Assembly (NCBI RefSeq): GCF_001904655.1
Contig: NZ_MRCC01000025.1
Span: 1-46,556 of the forward strand
Direction of reading: 5' to 3'
Source of the DNA: Chroogloeocystis siderophila 5.2 s.c.1
Lineage (GTDB): Bacteria; Cyanobacteriota; Cyanobacteriia; Cyanobacteriales; Chroococcidiopsidaceae
DNA length: 46,556 nt
A model generated the notes under the pieces. That model was not told the origin of the DNA. It saw only the letters and a list, made by a program, of their open reading frames with translations, and did no database searches. Below, in pieces: positions 26,294-33,444 of the stretch. The stretch's first letter is position 1. Each line of letters begins with the position of its first letter. A program made the translations under genes and the position numbers.

Positions 26294-27112
26294 ATGTTGG
26301 AGAAACTAGCGCAACTACAAGCGTTATTTAGAGATATGGAACAGGCTTTGATTGCCTATTCTGGGGGAGTTGATAGTACACTAGTGGCAAAGATTGCTTT
26401 TGATGTTTTAGGCGATCGCGCTTTGGCAATGACAGCAGTGTCGCCATCGCTACTACCCGAAGAATTAGAAGATGCCAAAATTCAAGCCGCCCAAATTGGG
26501 ATTGCGCATCAAGTGATTCAAACGCATGAGATGGATAATCCTAACTACACTGCTAACCCAGTAAACCGTTGCTATTTCTGCAAAAGCGAATTACACGACA
26601 CGCTCAAACCCTTAGCACAGCAAATGGGTTATCCCTATATCGTTGATGGTGTGAATGCGGATGACTTGCGCGATTATCGCCCAGGAATTCAAGCTGCAAA
26701 AGAACGTGGGGTGCGATCGCCATTAGCTGAAGTTGGCGTGACGAAAGCTGAAGTTCGCCAAATGTCACAACAGTTAGGCTTACCCTGGTGGGATAAACCC
26801 GCGCAGCCTTGTCTCAGTTCGCGTTTTCCTTACGGTGAAGAAATTACGGTGGCTAAGTTGCAGCGCGTTGGAAGGGCGGAGATATATTTGCGCAAATTAG
26901 GTTTCCAAAATCTCCGCGTGCGTTCTGAGGGCGATACCGCACGTATTGAGTTACCACTAGAGCAAATTAAGGAATTTGTCTTAACAACCGATTTACAGAC
27001 GCTTGTTGCGGCGTTTCAGGAGTTTGGCTTTGTGTATGTCACAGTAGATTTAGAGGGCTATCGTAGCGGTAAGCTAAATCAAGTTTTGCCGCAAGTGATG
27101 AGTTCTGTATAA
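26294..27112 (+). CDS. larE: LarE-like ATP-dependent sacrificial/catalytic sulfur transferase
   Basis: 272 residues of the PP-loop ATPase superfamily. SGGVDSTLVAK (residues 23-33) binds ATP. Conserved cysteines appear as NRCYFCKSEL (about 91-100) and KPAQPCLSSRFPYG (about 170-183). In LarE the latter cysteine donates sulfur to the nickel-pincer nucleotide precursor, and in cluster-containing members extra cysteines hold an Fe-S cluster that makes the enzyme catalytic; the CxxC plus a third Cys fits that type. No larB, larC or racemase is nearby, so the product may be a different thiolated nucleotide. Starts 139 bases after the kinase gene and ends 2 bases before the methyltransferase. Confidence 0.85.
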   Translation: MLEKLAQLQALFRDMEQALIAYSGGVDSTLVAKIAFDVLGDRALAMTAVSPSLLPEELEDAKIQAAQIGIAHQVIQTHEMDNPNYTANPVNRCYFCKSELHDTLKPLAQQMGYPYIVDGVNADDLRDYRPGIQAAKERGVRSPLAEVGVTKAEVRQMSQQLGLPWWDKPAQPCLSSRFPYGEEITVAKLQRVGRAEIYLRKLGFQNLRVRSEGDTARIELPLEQIKEFVLTTDLQTLVAAFQEFGFVYVTVDLEGYRSGKLNQVLPQVMSSV

Positions 27113-27114
27113 GT

Positions 27115-27828
27115 TTGAATTACTCAAAACACAGAGGAATTGTGGGTTTTCAACTAGAAAATGTTGTTCCTTGGGGACGCTCTTTATCAGAATATATCAA
27201 GATGTTTGATTTGACTTCTGATGATTTTGAATTAAGCATTCTTGATTGTGCTGGCGGTCCTGCAAGTTTTAATGCAGAAATGACAAAAAGGGGTTACAGT
27301 GTCGTTTCTTGTGACCCAATTTATCAGTTTACTGATGCAGAAATTGCCCAACGTATCCAAGACACTTATCCCATAATTCTTAAGGGTGTTCAGGAAACTC
27401 GCGATCATTTGGTGTGGCGAGATATCGCATCGCCCGAACAATTAGGAAAAATTAGAATGGCGGCGATGCATGAGTTTCTTGATGACTTTCCTTCAGGAGT
27501 TGCCACAGGGCGATATATCACTGCTGAATTGCCAAATCTACCTTTTGATTTGGGTGAATTTGATTTAGCTTTATGCGCGCATTTACTATTTACTTATTCT
27601 GAGCAACTTTCATTAGATTTTCATTTCCAATCAGTTTTAGAACTGTGCCGAGTGGCGAAAGAAGTTCGTATTTTTCCCCTACTTGTGAACTTTTCAAATG
27701 ATATATCTCCTTGGTTAGAACCGGTGATGAATCATCTCCAAAATCGAGGTTATACAACAGAAATCAAGCAAGTTGCCTACGAGTTTCAAAAAGGTGGAAA
27801 TCAGTTATTACGCATTTATAGTGAGTAA
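27115..27828 (+). CDS. SAM-dependent methyltransferase-like protein
   Basis: 237 residues if begun at TTG 27115, 2 bases after the larE stop; the next in-frame Met is residue 30, inside the conserved region, so the TTG start is preferred. A Rossmann-type SAM site is visible (LSILDCAGGPASFNAEM, then VVSCDPIYQF as the acidic loop). The central part ends with FDLALCAHLLFTYSEQL, a post-I motif. The acceptor is unknown. It is probably translated together with larE, which suggests but does not prove work on the same thiolated metabolite. The start has only a weak Shine-Dalgarno. Confidence 0.78.
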   Translation: MNYSKHRGIVGFQLENVVPWGRSLSEYIKMFDLTSDDFELSILDCAGGPASFNAEMTKRGYSVVSCDPIYQFTDAEIAQRIQDTYPIILKGVQETRDHLVWRDIASPEQLGKIRMAAMHEFLDDFPSGVATGRYITAELPNLPFDLGEFDLALCAHLLFTYSEQLSLDFHFQSVLELCRVAKEVRIFPLLVNFSNDISPWLEPVMNHLQNRGYTTEIKQVAYEFQKGGNQLLRIYSE

Positions 27829-27894
27829 AAAATATGTCAATGTCATGGCAAGAAATACGTAAGAAAACTTATTAATTATCAGCGATCGCCTATT

Positions 27895-28197
27895 ATTAGT
27901 TGAAGCGCTCGTGCTGATATTTTTTACATTGCCAGAAAAACTAAAGGCATTGCCGTAGCAAGGCAAGATGTCGCTGAATTACTATTACTTATGCAAGTTT
28001 GTAGCGTTGACCGAAGTATTTTAGAAACCGCTATATTTTTCCTAATAGCAGATTTTGAGGATGCAATTCAGATCGCGCGTCCGCTATCAGAGAATCTAGA
28101 TACGATTGTTAATCGCGATATTCAAGACTTTGTTGCTAGTATTTTACCAATTTTGTCAGCAGGAACACTCCTAGCGCGCTTGTCTTCGCTACAGTAA
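27895..28197 (+). pseudogene. VapC-type PIN-domain toxin, N-terminal part missing
   Basis: A single frame gives SARADIFYIARKTKG, VAELLLLMQVCSVDR and DFEDAIQIARPLSENLD followed by TIVNRDIQDF, the middle and C-terminal half of a PIN-domain ribonuclease. The first 45 or so residues, with the first catalytic aspartate, are absent and no good start or antitoxin gene is adjacent. Likely a decayed toxin-antitoxin locus. An internal ATG at 27991 could express 68 residues, which would lack catalytic residues. Confidence 0.7.
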
Positions 28198-28226
28198 CGA
28201 GTGGAGCATATGAGAGATTTTGTTGC

Positions 28227-28874
28227 ATGAGTCAAATTGTCTGGATTGCGCGACATGGAAACCGCATTGACTTTGTTAACCCCGAATGGTTCAATACCGC
28301 CGAAAGACGCTTCGATCCGCCGCTTTCGGATGATGGAGTGGTACAAGCTTATCAACTAGGACAACGTTTGAAAGCGGAAAACATCGCGCATATTTTTGCT
28401 TCTCCGTTTTTGCGCACAGTGCAAACAGCAAACCAAATCGCTGAAGCTTTAGATTTACCAATCAAACTAGAGGCGGGCTTGAGTGAGTGGTTAAATCCGG
28501 CTTGGTTTCCAGAAATGCCTGAAAAACTGTCAATTGAGGCATTAACTAAACTTTATCAGCGAATTGATTCTAGCTATACTTCGCGCCTTGTCCCGCAATA
28601 TCCTGAAACACACGCCGAAATGTTAATCCGTGCAGGTAAAACGGCAACGCTGCTAGCCGATGAGTTCTTCTCAGAAGATATTTTATTAGTAGGACATGGT
28701 GCATCCGTCTTGGGTGGTGCTGTGGGTCTTGTTGGTGCAAGTGCGAAAGATCAAGTAAAAGCATCTTTGTGCTGCTTAGTCAAAGTTGCGCGTCAAGAAG
28801 CAGACTGGTTACTTGAATTAACAGGAGATACGTCTCACTTGAGTGCAGTTGAAGAAGTTATTCGGTTTAACTAG
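28227..28874 (+). CDS. Histidine phosphatase family protein
   Basis: 215 residues of the phosphoglycerate-mutase-like superfamily. The catalytic histidine is in IARHGNRID (residues 7-15), a second motif FASPFLRTVQTA (about 57-68) supplies an arginine, and the second histidine is in LLVGHGASV (about 150-158). Members dephosphorylate sugars, proteins or small molecules; the substrate cannot be assigned. It starts 29 bases after the PIN-toxin remnant. Length and motifs are intact. Confidence 0.88.
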   Translation: MSQIVWIARHGNRIDFVNPEWFNTAERRFDPPLSDDGVVQAYQLGQRLKAENIAHIFASPFLRTVQTANQIAEALDLPIKLEAGLSEWLNPAWFPEMPEKLSIEALTKLYQRIDSSYTSRLVPQYPETHAEMLIRAGKTATLLADEFFSEDILLVGHGASVLGGAVGLVGASAKDQVKASLCCLVKVARQEADWLLELTGDTSHLSAVEEVIRFN

Positions 28875-28992
28875 GGGTCTAGTGACTAGTGAAGTCAGGC
28901 ATCTTGCCTGCACGACGGTAAGGGGTAAGATAAATTTTTTTGGGCTACTCTAGAATCCCTTGCGGTTTATTAGGAGTCAGTGGAGGGTATTT

Positions 28993-30030
28993 ATGACGTT
29001 GCTATTAGCAGGTGATATTGGTGGAACTAAAACGATTTTGCGCTTGGTGAGTCAGCCAGAAATAGGCGAAATTCAAACGCTATATGAAGAACGCTACAGT
29101 AGCCGCAATTATCCAGATTTAGTACCAATTGTCCGGCAGTTTCTCGCCACCGCAGCCGAGAAAACAGGTAAACACACAACGCCACAAAAAGCGTGTTTTG
29201 CGATCGCAGGTCCGGTTGTCAATAATACGGTAAAACTGACAAATCTGGCGTGGTTTCTTGATTCGCAACGTTTAGAACAAGAATTAAAAATCGCACCTAT
29301 TTCACTCATTAATGATTTTGCCGCAGTTAGCTACGGCGTTTTGGGGTTAAAGGAAGAAGATTTATATACGCTGCAAGCGGGTAAACCGCAACCATTAGCC
29401 CCAGTTGCAGTTATCGGCGCGGGAACTGGATTAGGACAAGGATTTTTGATTAAAAAAGGACAAGAGTTTGATGTGTTTGCGTCAGAAGGCGGACACGCCG
29501 ATTTTGCACCGCGTTCTGAGTTAGAATTTTTGCTGCTAAAGTATCTGCTTGATAAACACGATATTCAAAGAGTTTCAGTTGAAAGGGTTGTTTCAGGTTT
29601 AGGAATTATTGCAATTTATCAGTTTTTGCGCGATCGCTCGTATGCAACGGAATCGCCTGAAATTGCGCAAATCGTAAGGACTTGGGAAAAACAAGCAGGA
29701 AGTGAAAGAAGCGTTGATCCCGCAGCAGCGATTTCAACGGCTGCACTAGAAGGGCGCGATCGCCTCAGCGAACAAACGTTACGAATGTTTGTCGAGGCCT
29801 ATGGCGCAGAAGCAGGGAATCTTGCTTTGAAGCTTTTACCGTACAATGGACTTTATATTGCAGGTGGAATTGCGCCTAAAATTTTACCACTCATTCAAGA
29901 AGGTAATTTTCTTCGTGCTTTTTCTAGTAAAGGGCGAATGCGCTCGATTTTAGAAGATGTACCAGTCAATATTGTTCTAAATCCGCAAGTAGGATTAATT
30001 GGTGCGGCTTTGTATGCAGCTAAACTGTAA
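28993..30030 (+). CDS. glk: Glucokinase
   Basis: 345 residues from ATG 28993, which follows GGAGG by 6 bases; the open frame extends 11 codons upstream but the family starts at MTLLLAGDIGGTKT. The phosphate-binding motif AGDIGGTKT (residues 5-13), the sugar-binding segment (NDFAAVSYG) and the second phosphate loop GAGTGLGQG (about 140-148) are intact. It phosphorylates glucose to glucose-6-phosphate in the cytoplasm. It converges on a sugar-binding lipoprotein gene with only 6 bases between the stops, fitting a sugar-uptake context. A short inverted repeat (CAGGC-ATCTT-GCCTG) lies at 28896-28910 upstream. Confidence 0.94.
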   Translation: MTLLLAGDIGGTKTILRLVSQPEIGEIQTLYEERYSSRNYPDLVPIVRQFLATAAEKTGKHTTPQKACFAIAGPVVNNTVKLTNLAWFLDSQRLEQELKIAPISLINDFAAVSYGVLGLKEEDLYTLQAGKPQPLAPVAVIGAGTGLGQGFLIKKGQEFDVFASEGGHADFAPRSELEFLLLKYLLDKHDIQRVSVERVVSGLGIIAIYQFLRDRSYATESPEIAQIVRTWEKQAGSERSVDPAAAISTAALEGRDRLSEQTLRMFVEAYGAEAGNLALKLLPYNGLYIAGGIAPKILPLIQEGNFLRAFSSKGRMRSILEDVPVNIVLNPQVGLIGAALYAAKL

Positions 30031-30036
30031 ACAAAG

Positions 30037-31350
30037 TTACTGAAAAATTAAGTTTAATCGCTGCTGGGCTGCTTGTAGTGCCTCAGCAGGTGAACTTTTA
30101 CGTAATAACACGGCTTCTAAAGCTCGACCAATGTTTTCTGATACGCGGCTGTAACCTGGAAAAATCGGACGCGATCGCCCATATTGTGCTTGATCTAAAA
30201 ATACTTGCACCGCTGGTAGTTCTTTAGCAAACGCTTTGTATTGAGCGTTTTCTCGCGCTTTGACGTTGACGGGTAAGTAACCTGTACCGATCGCCCATTG
30301 CGTTTGAAATTGTTCGCTTAAGACAAACTCGGTAAATTTTAGTGCAGCTTGTTCGCGTTGTGGTGTAGATTTGAATACGAATAAGTTTTCACCACCAATT
30401 CCGGTAGCACGGCGCTTGTCTGCTGGAATCGGAAACACGCCAAAATCAACGCCAGTACTTTTTAGTTGTCCTAAAGTCCAAGGTCCTGTAAGTTGCATGG
30501 CGACTTTACCCGCCAGAAAATCATCAATTTCAAAACCACGTTCGGGTAACGACAACACGGCGGAACCATCTGCAATGAGATTTTGCCAGAATTGTAACGC
30601 AGCGATCGCGCCAGAATTGTTAGCTAAATCAACGGCTGCGGCTTGTTGCGTATCTGTGACTAACTCGCCACCCGCACTCCACATAAACGGTAGCCACAAA
30701 AATACGGCAAATTCGCCTTTACCTAATGGTAAAAATATCCCGTGTTGATCAATGCGCTTGTCACCATCGGTATCGCGTGTTAACTGACGCGCAACTCGGC
30801 GCAATTCTTCCCAAGTTTCGGGTACTTTTGTAATTCCCGCAGCTTGAAATAAACTTGGACGATAAAATACTCCTGAATTATTTGTACCAAAAGGAACTGA
30901 CCAAATGTGTCCTTGATACTCCATCGATTCAAATAACGCTGGATCAAGTTGATTTTTGACAGGTAATGCTGTTAACCAGTTTTCGAGGGGGCAAATTGCA
31001 TCAAGTTCTACAAGTTGACCGGTTAGTGTTGCGTTGAACCATAATAAATCTGGTGGTGCATTGCCGACAACTGCTGCCAAAATTTTGGGTAGTTGCTGTT
31101 CGGCTTGTCCTATGTAAAGTGATTCTACTTGAATGTCTTGATGCTCTTGATTAAATTGATCGACTAATTTTTGTAATACATCTCGATTCGATGGCGGATT
31201 GACACCATGCCAGAATGTTATTTTAGTTACGTTGGATTGTTGATTGTTTGGTAGCGTTTGACATCCTGATATTGATATTGCTGACACAATAAGTATAATT
31301 ACTACTATCTGATGTACCTTTTTAAATACGTTTTTGGCTGGTTGCATCAT
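30037..31350 (-). CDS. Sugar ABC transporter substrate-binding lipoprotein (family 1)
   Basis: 437 residues. A type II signal with lipobox SISGC (lipidated Cys30, or 29 if the second Met starts) anchors it to the membrane. The mature part has MalE-like family-1 features: ITFWHGVNPP, PDLLWFNATLTGQL, TWEELRRVARQLT, VAMQLTGPWTLGQL and FTEFVLSEQFQTQWAIGTGYLPV. It likely binds an oligosaccharide, glucoside or polyol. No permease or ATPase genes adjoin it; a second binding protein diverges from it across 127 bases. In cyanobacteria such binders may share a common ATPase encoded elsewhere. Confidence 0.9.
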   Translation of the reverse strand: MMQPAKNVFKKVHQIVVIILIVSAISISGCQTLPNNQQSNVTKITFWHGVNPPSNRDVLQKLVDQFNQEHQDIQVESLYIGQAEQQLPKILAAVVGNAPPDLLWFNATLTGQLVELDAICPLENWLTALPVKNQLDPALFESMEYQGHIWSVPFGTNNSGVFYRPSLFQAAGITKVPETWEELRRVARQLTRDTDGDKRIDQHGIFLPLGKGEFAVFLWLPFMWSAGGELVTDTQQAAAVDLANNSGAIAALQFWQNLIADGSAVLSLPERGFEIDDFLAGKVAMQLTGPWTLGQLKSTGVDFGVFPIPADKRRATGIGGENLFVFKSTPQREQAALKFTEFVLSEQFQTQWAIGTGYLPVNVKARENAQYKAFAKELPAVQVFLDQAQYGRSRPIFPGYSRVSENIGRALEAVLLRKSSPAEALQAAQQRLNLIFQ

Positions 31351-31400
31351 TTTGTTGAGGGTTAAAAGTTAACAGGGTAACTGTAGAGAGATTTAATTGT

Positions 31401-31429
31401 TTTTGAAACAAACCAAAAAGGTTTCAAAA
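31401..31429. promoter_or_regulatory. Palindromic operator candidate between divergent sugar-binding protein genes
   Basis: A perfect 9-bp inverted repeat, TTTTGAAAC (31401-31409) and GTTTCAAAA (31421-31429), encloses a nested AAACC-N5-GGTTT. It lies in the 127-base divergent spacer, about 50 bases from each start, well placed to control both genes. The regulator is unknown. Confidence 0.5.
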
Positions 31430-31477
31430 GAATTTGAAATATAAAAATATACTATTGTTTAAAGTTAAAATTGCTTC

Positions 31478-32734
31478 ATGTTGAAAAGGTTTCGGTCTTT
31501 TGTTCTTCTTTTTTTATTCGGAATTATTATATCTACTGGGTGTATTGCAAGGCAAGATAATAGTGATATTGTGACTGTAACACTTAGTGGATGGAGTAAT
31601 TTGCAGGAAAAACAACTTCTACAACAAGTGTTAAATGAGTTTGAAGCGACGCATCCAAAAATTAAGGTTAAATACGATGCGATCGCTGACCAGTATATGG
31701 ATGTATTGAAAACTCGTTTAATTGGCGATACCGCAGCAGATGTTTTTTATCTTGATGCTTTTGAAGCACCAGGAATGATTGAACCTGGGGTTTTAGAACC
31801 ACTAGATGATTATGTCACGCCGGAATTTGATATCGCAGATTTTCAACCTTCACTGCTTGCGGCTTTTCAAGAAAATGGCAAAACTTATGGTTTTCCTAAA
31901 GACTTTTCCACGCTTGTTTTGTTTTACAATAAACAAGCCTTTGCTGAAGCTGATTTGCCGCAACCACCGCAAACTTGGGAACAATTAAGAGAATACGCTA
32001 AAAAACTTACTGTTGACCGCAATAATGATGGCAGAATTGACCGTTACGGGTTGGGAATTATTCCAGAACTTGCGCGACTGTACTTTGTCATTAAAGCTTT
32101 TGGTGGTGAGTTAATTAATACACTAGAACAAGCTACGTTTGCTTCACCAGAAAGTCTGCGAGGTTTACAATTAATCATCGACCAATATCGTCAAGAGCGA
32201 TCGTCGGCTCAACCTTCTGATGCTGGAACAACGTCAGGTGGGGAAATCTTTGGTCAAGGTAAAGCGGCAATGGTGATTGAAGGACCGTGGTTAATTCCTT
32301 ATTTAGATGATACGTTTCCAGCGCTTGAATATGCAACAGCCGAAGTCCCAACGATTGCCGGAAAAAAAGGCACAATGGCGTATACTGTTGCTTATGTAAT
32401 GAATAAGAAATCACAGCATAAACCGGAAGCATGGCAGTTGATTTCTTACTTAACCGGAAAAGAAGGAATGACACTATGGACGCGCACAGGAGTTGCGTTA
32501 CCAACGCGTAAATCTGTCACACAAAAGCTTGGTTACGATCAAAAACCTCTGTACGCACCGTTTATCGCAGGTGCAGAATATGCTACGGTATGGCAGGCTG
32601 GTAAAAATTTACCAACGATTATGAATAATTTTAATAATCAATTTATTAGTGCAATGTTAGGCGAACAACCACTCAAAATTGCCATGCAAAAAGCTCAAGC
32701 TACAGCCAATCGAGAAATTGAATTAATGCAGTAA
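31478..32734 (+). CDS. Sugar ABC transporter substrate-binding lipoprotein (family 1), second copy
   Basis: 418 residues with lipobox IISTGC (lipidated Cys22). Family-1 features include VTVTLSGWSNLQEKQLLQQV, ADVFYLDAFEAPGMIEPG, LVLFYNKQAFAEADLPQPP, GKAAMVIEGPWLIPYL and ALPTRKSV. It is only distantly related to its divergent neighbour, so this is not a recent duplication; the two may bind different sugars or polyols. No other transporter subunits are nearby. Confidence 0.9.
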   Translation: MLKRFRSFVLLFLFGIIISTGCIARQDNSDIVTVTLSGWSNLQEKQLLQQVLNEFEATHPKIKVKYDAIADQYMDVLKTRLIGDTAADVFYLDAFEAPGMIEPGVLEPLDDYVTPEFDIADFQPSLLAAFQENGKTYGFPKDFSTLVLFYNKQAFAEADLPQPPQTWEQLREYAKKLTVDRNNDGRIDRYGLGIIPELARLYFVIKAFGGELINTLEQATFASPESLRGLQLIIDQYRQERSSAQPSDAGTTSGGEIFGQGKAAMVIEGPWLIPYLDDTFPALEYATAEVPTIAGKKGTMAYTVAYVMNKKSQHKPEAWQLISYLTGKEGMTLWTRTGVALPTRKSVTQKLGYDQKPLYAPFIAGAEYATVWQAGKNLPTIMNNFNNQFISAMLGEQPLKIAMQKAQATANREIELMQ

Positions 32735-32972
32735 TTTAATGAAAATATTTAATCACAGTTATTAATGAAAAAATGAATTCAAACCACAATTCTTCATGAC
32801 TATAATTTATGACTAACTCTATTTCCATTACCTATTACTAATTACCCGCATCCATAACAGTAATTATATTTCAATTCACTAATCTAAAATCTAAAATTTC
32901 CAATAGGTATTTTTAGCAATTGCTCAACGATAAGCTAGGATCTATATCTATCCTCGTGTGCGTTGATCGCTT

Positions 32973-33362
32973 ATGAATCGTTCTCATCAATTAGCAGAAG
33001 ATAAATTGCCTGTCGCTAGGGAGGAACATTCCCACAGCCACGATACTTCTAACGTGGGCGATCGTTTTGGGGATTCGTCAACGCATCCTCACGTCCACAG
33101 TGAGGAGTCACTTAGAAGCATTGTCAATCGCTTATCGCGTATTGAAGGGCATATTCGCGGTGTGAAAACTATGGTACAGGAAAGCCGCCCGTGTCCAGAG
33201 GTGCTTGTCCAAATTGCTGCGGTACGCGGTGCCTTAGATCGAGTTGCCCGCATGATTTTAGACGCGCATCTGACTGAGTGTATCACAAGAGCCGCTCAAG
33301 AAGGAAACATCGAAGTAGAAATGGCAGAGTTAAAAGCGGCTTTAGATCGATTTTTACCTTAA
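32973..33362 (+). CDS. CsoR/RcnR-family metal-sensing repressor, InrS-like
   Basis: 129 residues. The four-helix CsoR-type core (about 47-128; IVNRLSRIEGHIRGVKTMV, PEVLVQIAAVRGALDRVA) follows a histidine-rich arm (EEHSHSHD, HPHVH). Metal-ligand candidates are H42, C74, H99 and C103. Their spacing (32, 25 and 4 residues) equals that of the reported Ni(II) ligands H21, C53, H78 and C82 of the cyanobacterial nickel sensor InrS, so nickel sensing is the best guess. Family members repress efflux genes and release DNA when metal binds. No efflux gene is adjacent; the next gene is a transglycosylase. Confidence 0.88.
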   Translation: MNRSHQLAEDKLPVAREEHSHSHDTSNVGDRFGDSSTHPHVHSEESLRSIVNRLSRIEGHIRGVKTMVQESRPCPEVLVQIAAVRGALDRVARMILDAHLTECITRAAQEGNIEVEMAELKAALDRFLP

Positions 33363-33444
33363 AAATAACTGCGAAAGCAGCTGTCAGTTAGCAAGGAGTA
33401 ATGTTACAGTTTCTGGAAATCAGGCGTGACTTCTAGAAACCATT

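Noticed and set aside
28896-28911. AGGCATC-N4-CTGCA-like sigma-54 match before glucokinase
   Set aside because: The segment is an inverted repeat (CAGGC-ATCTT-GCCTG) of a kind common in cyanobacterial spacers, and the match is partial in both halves.
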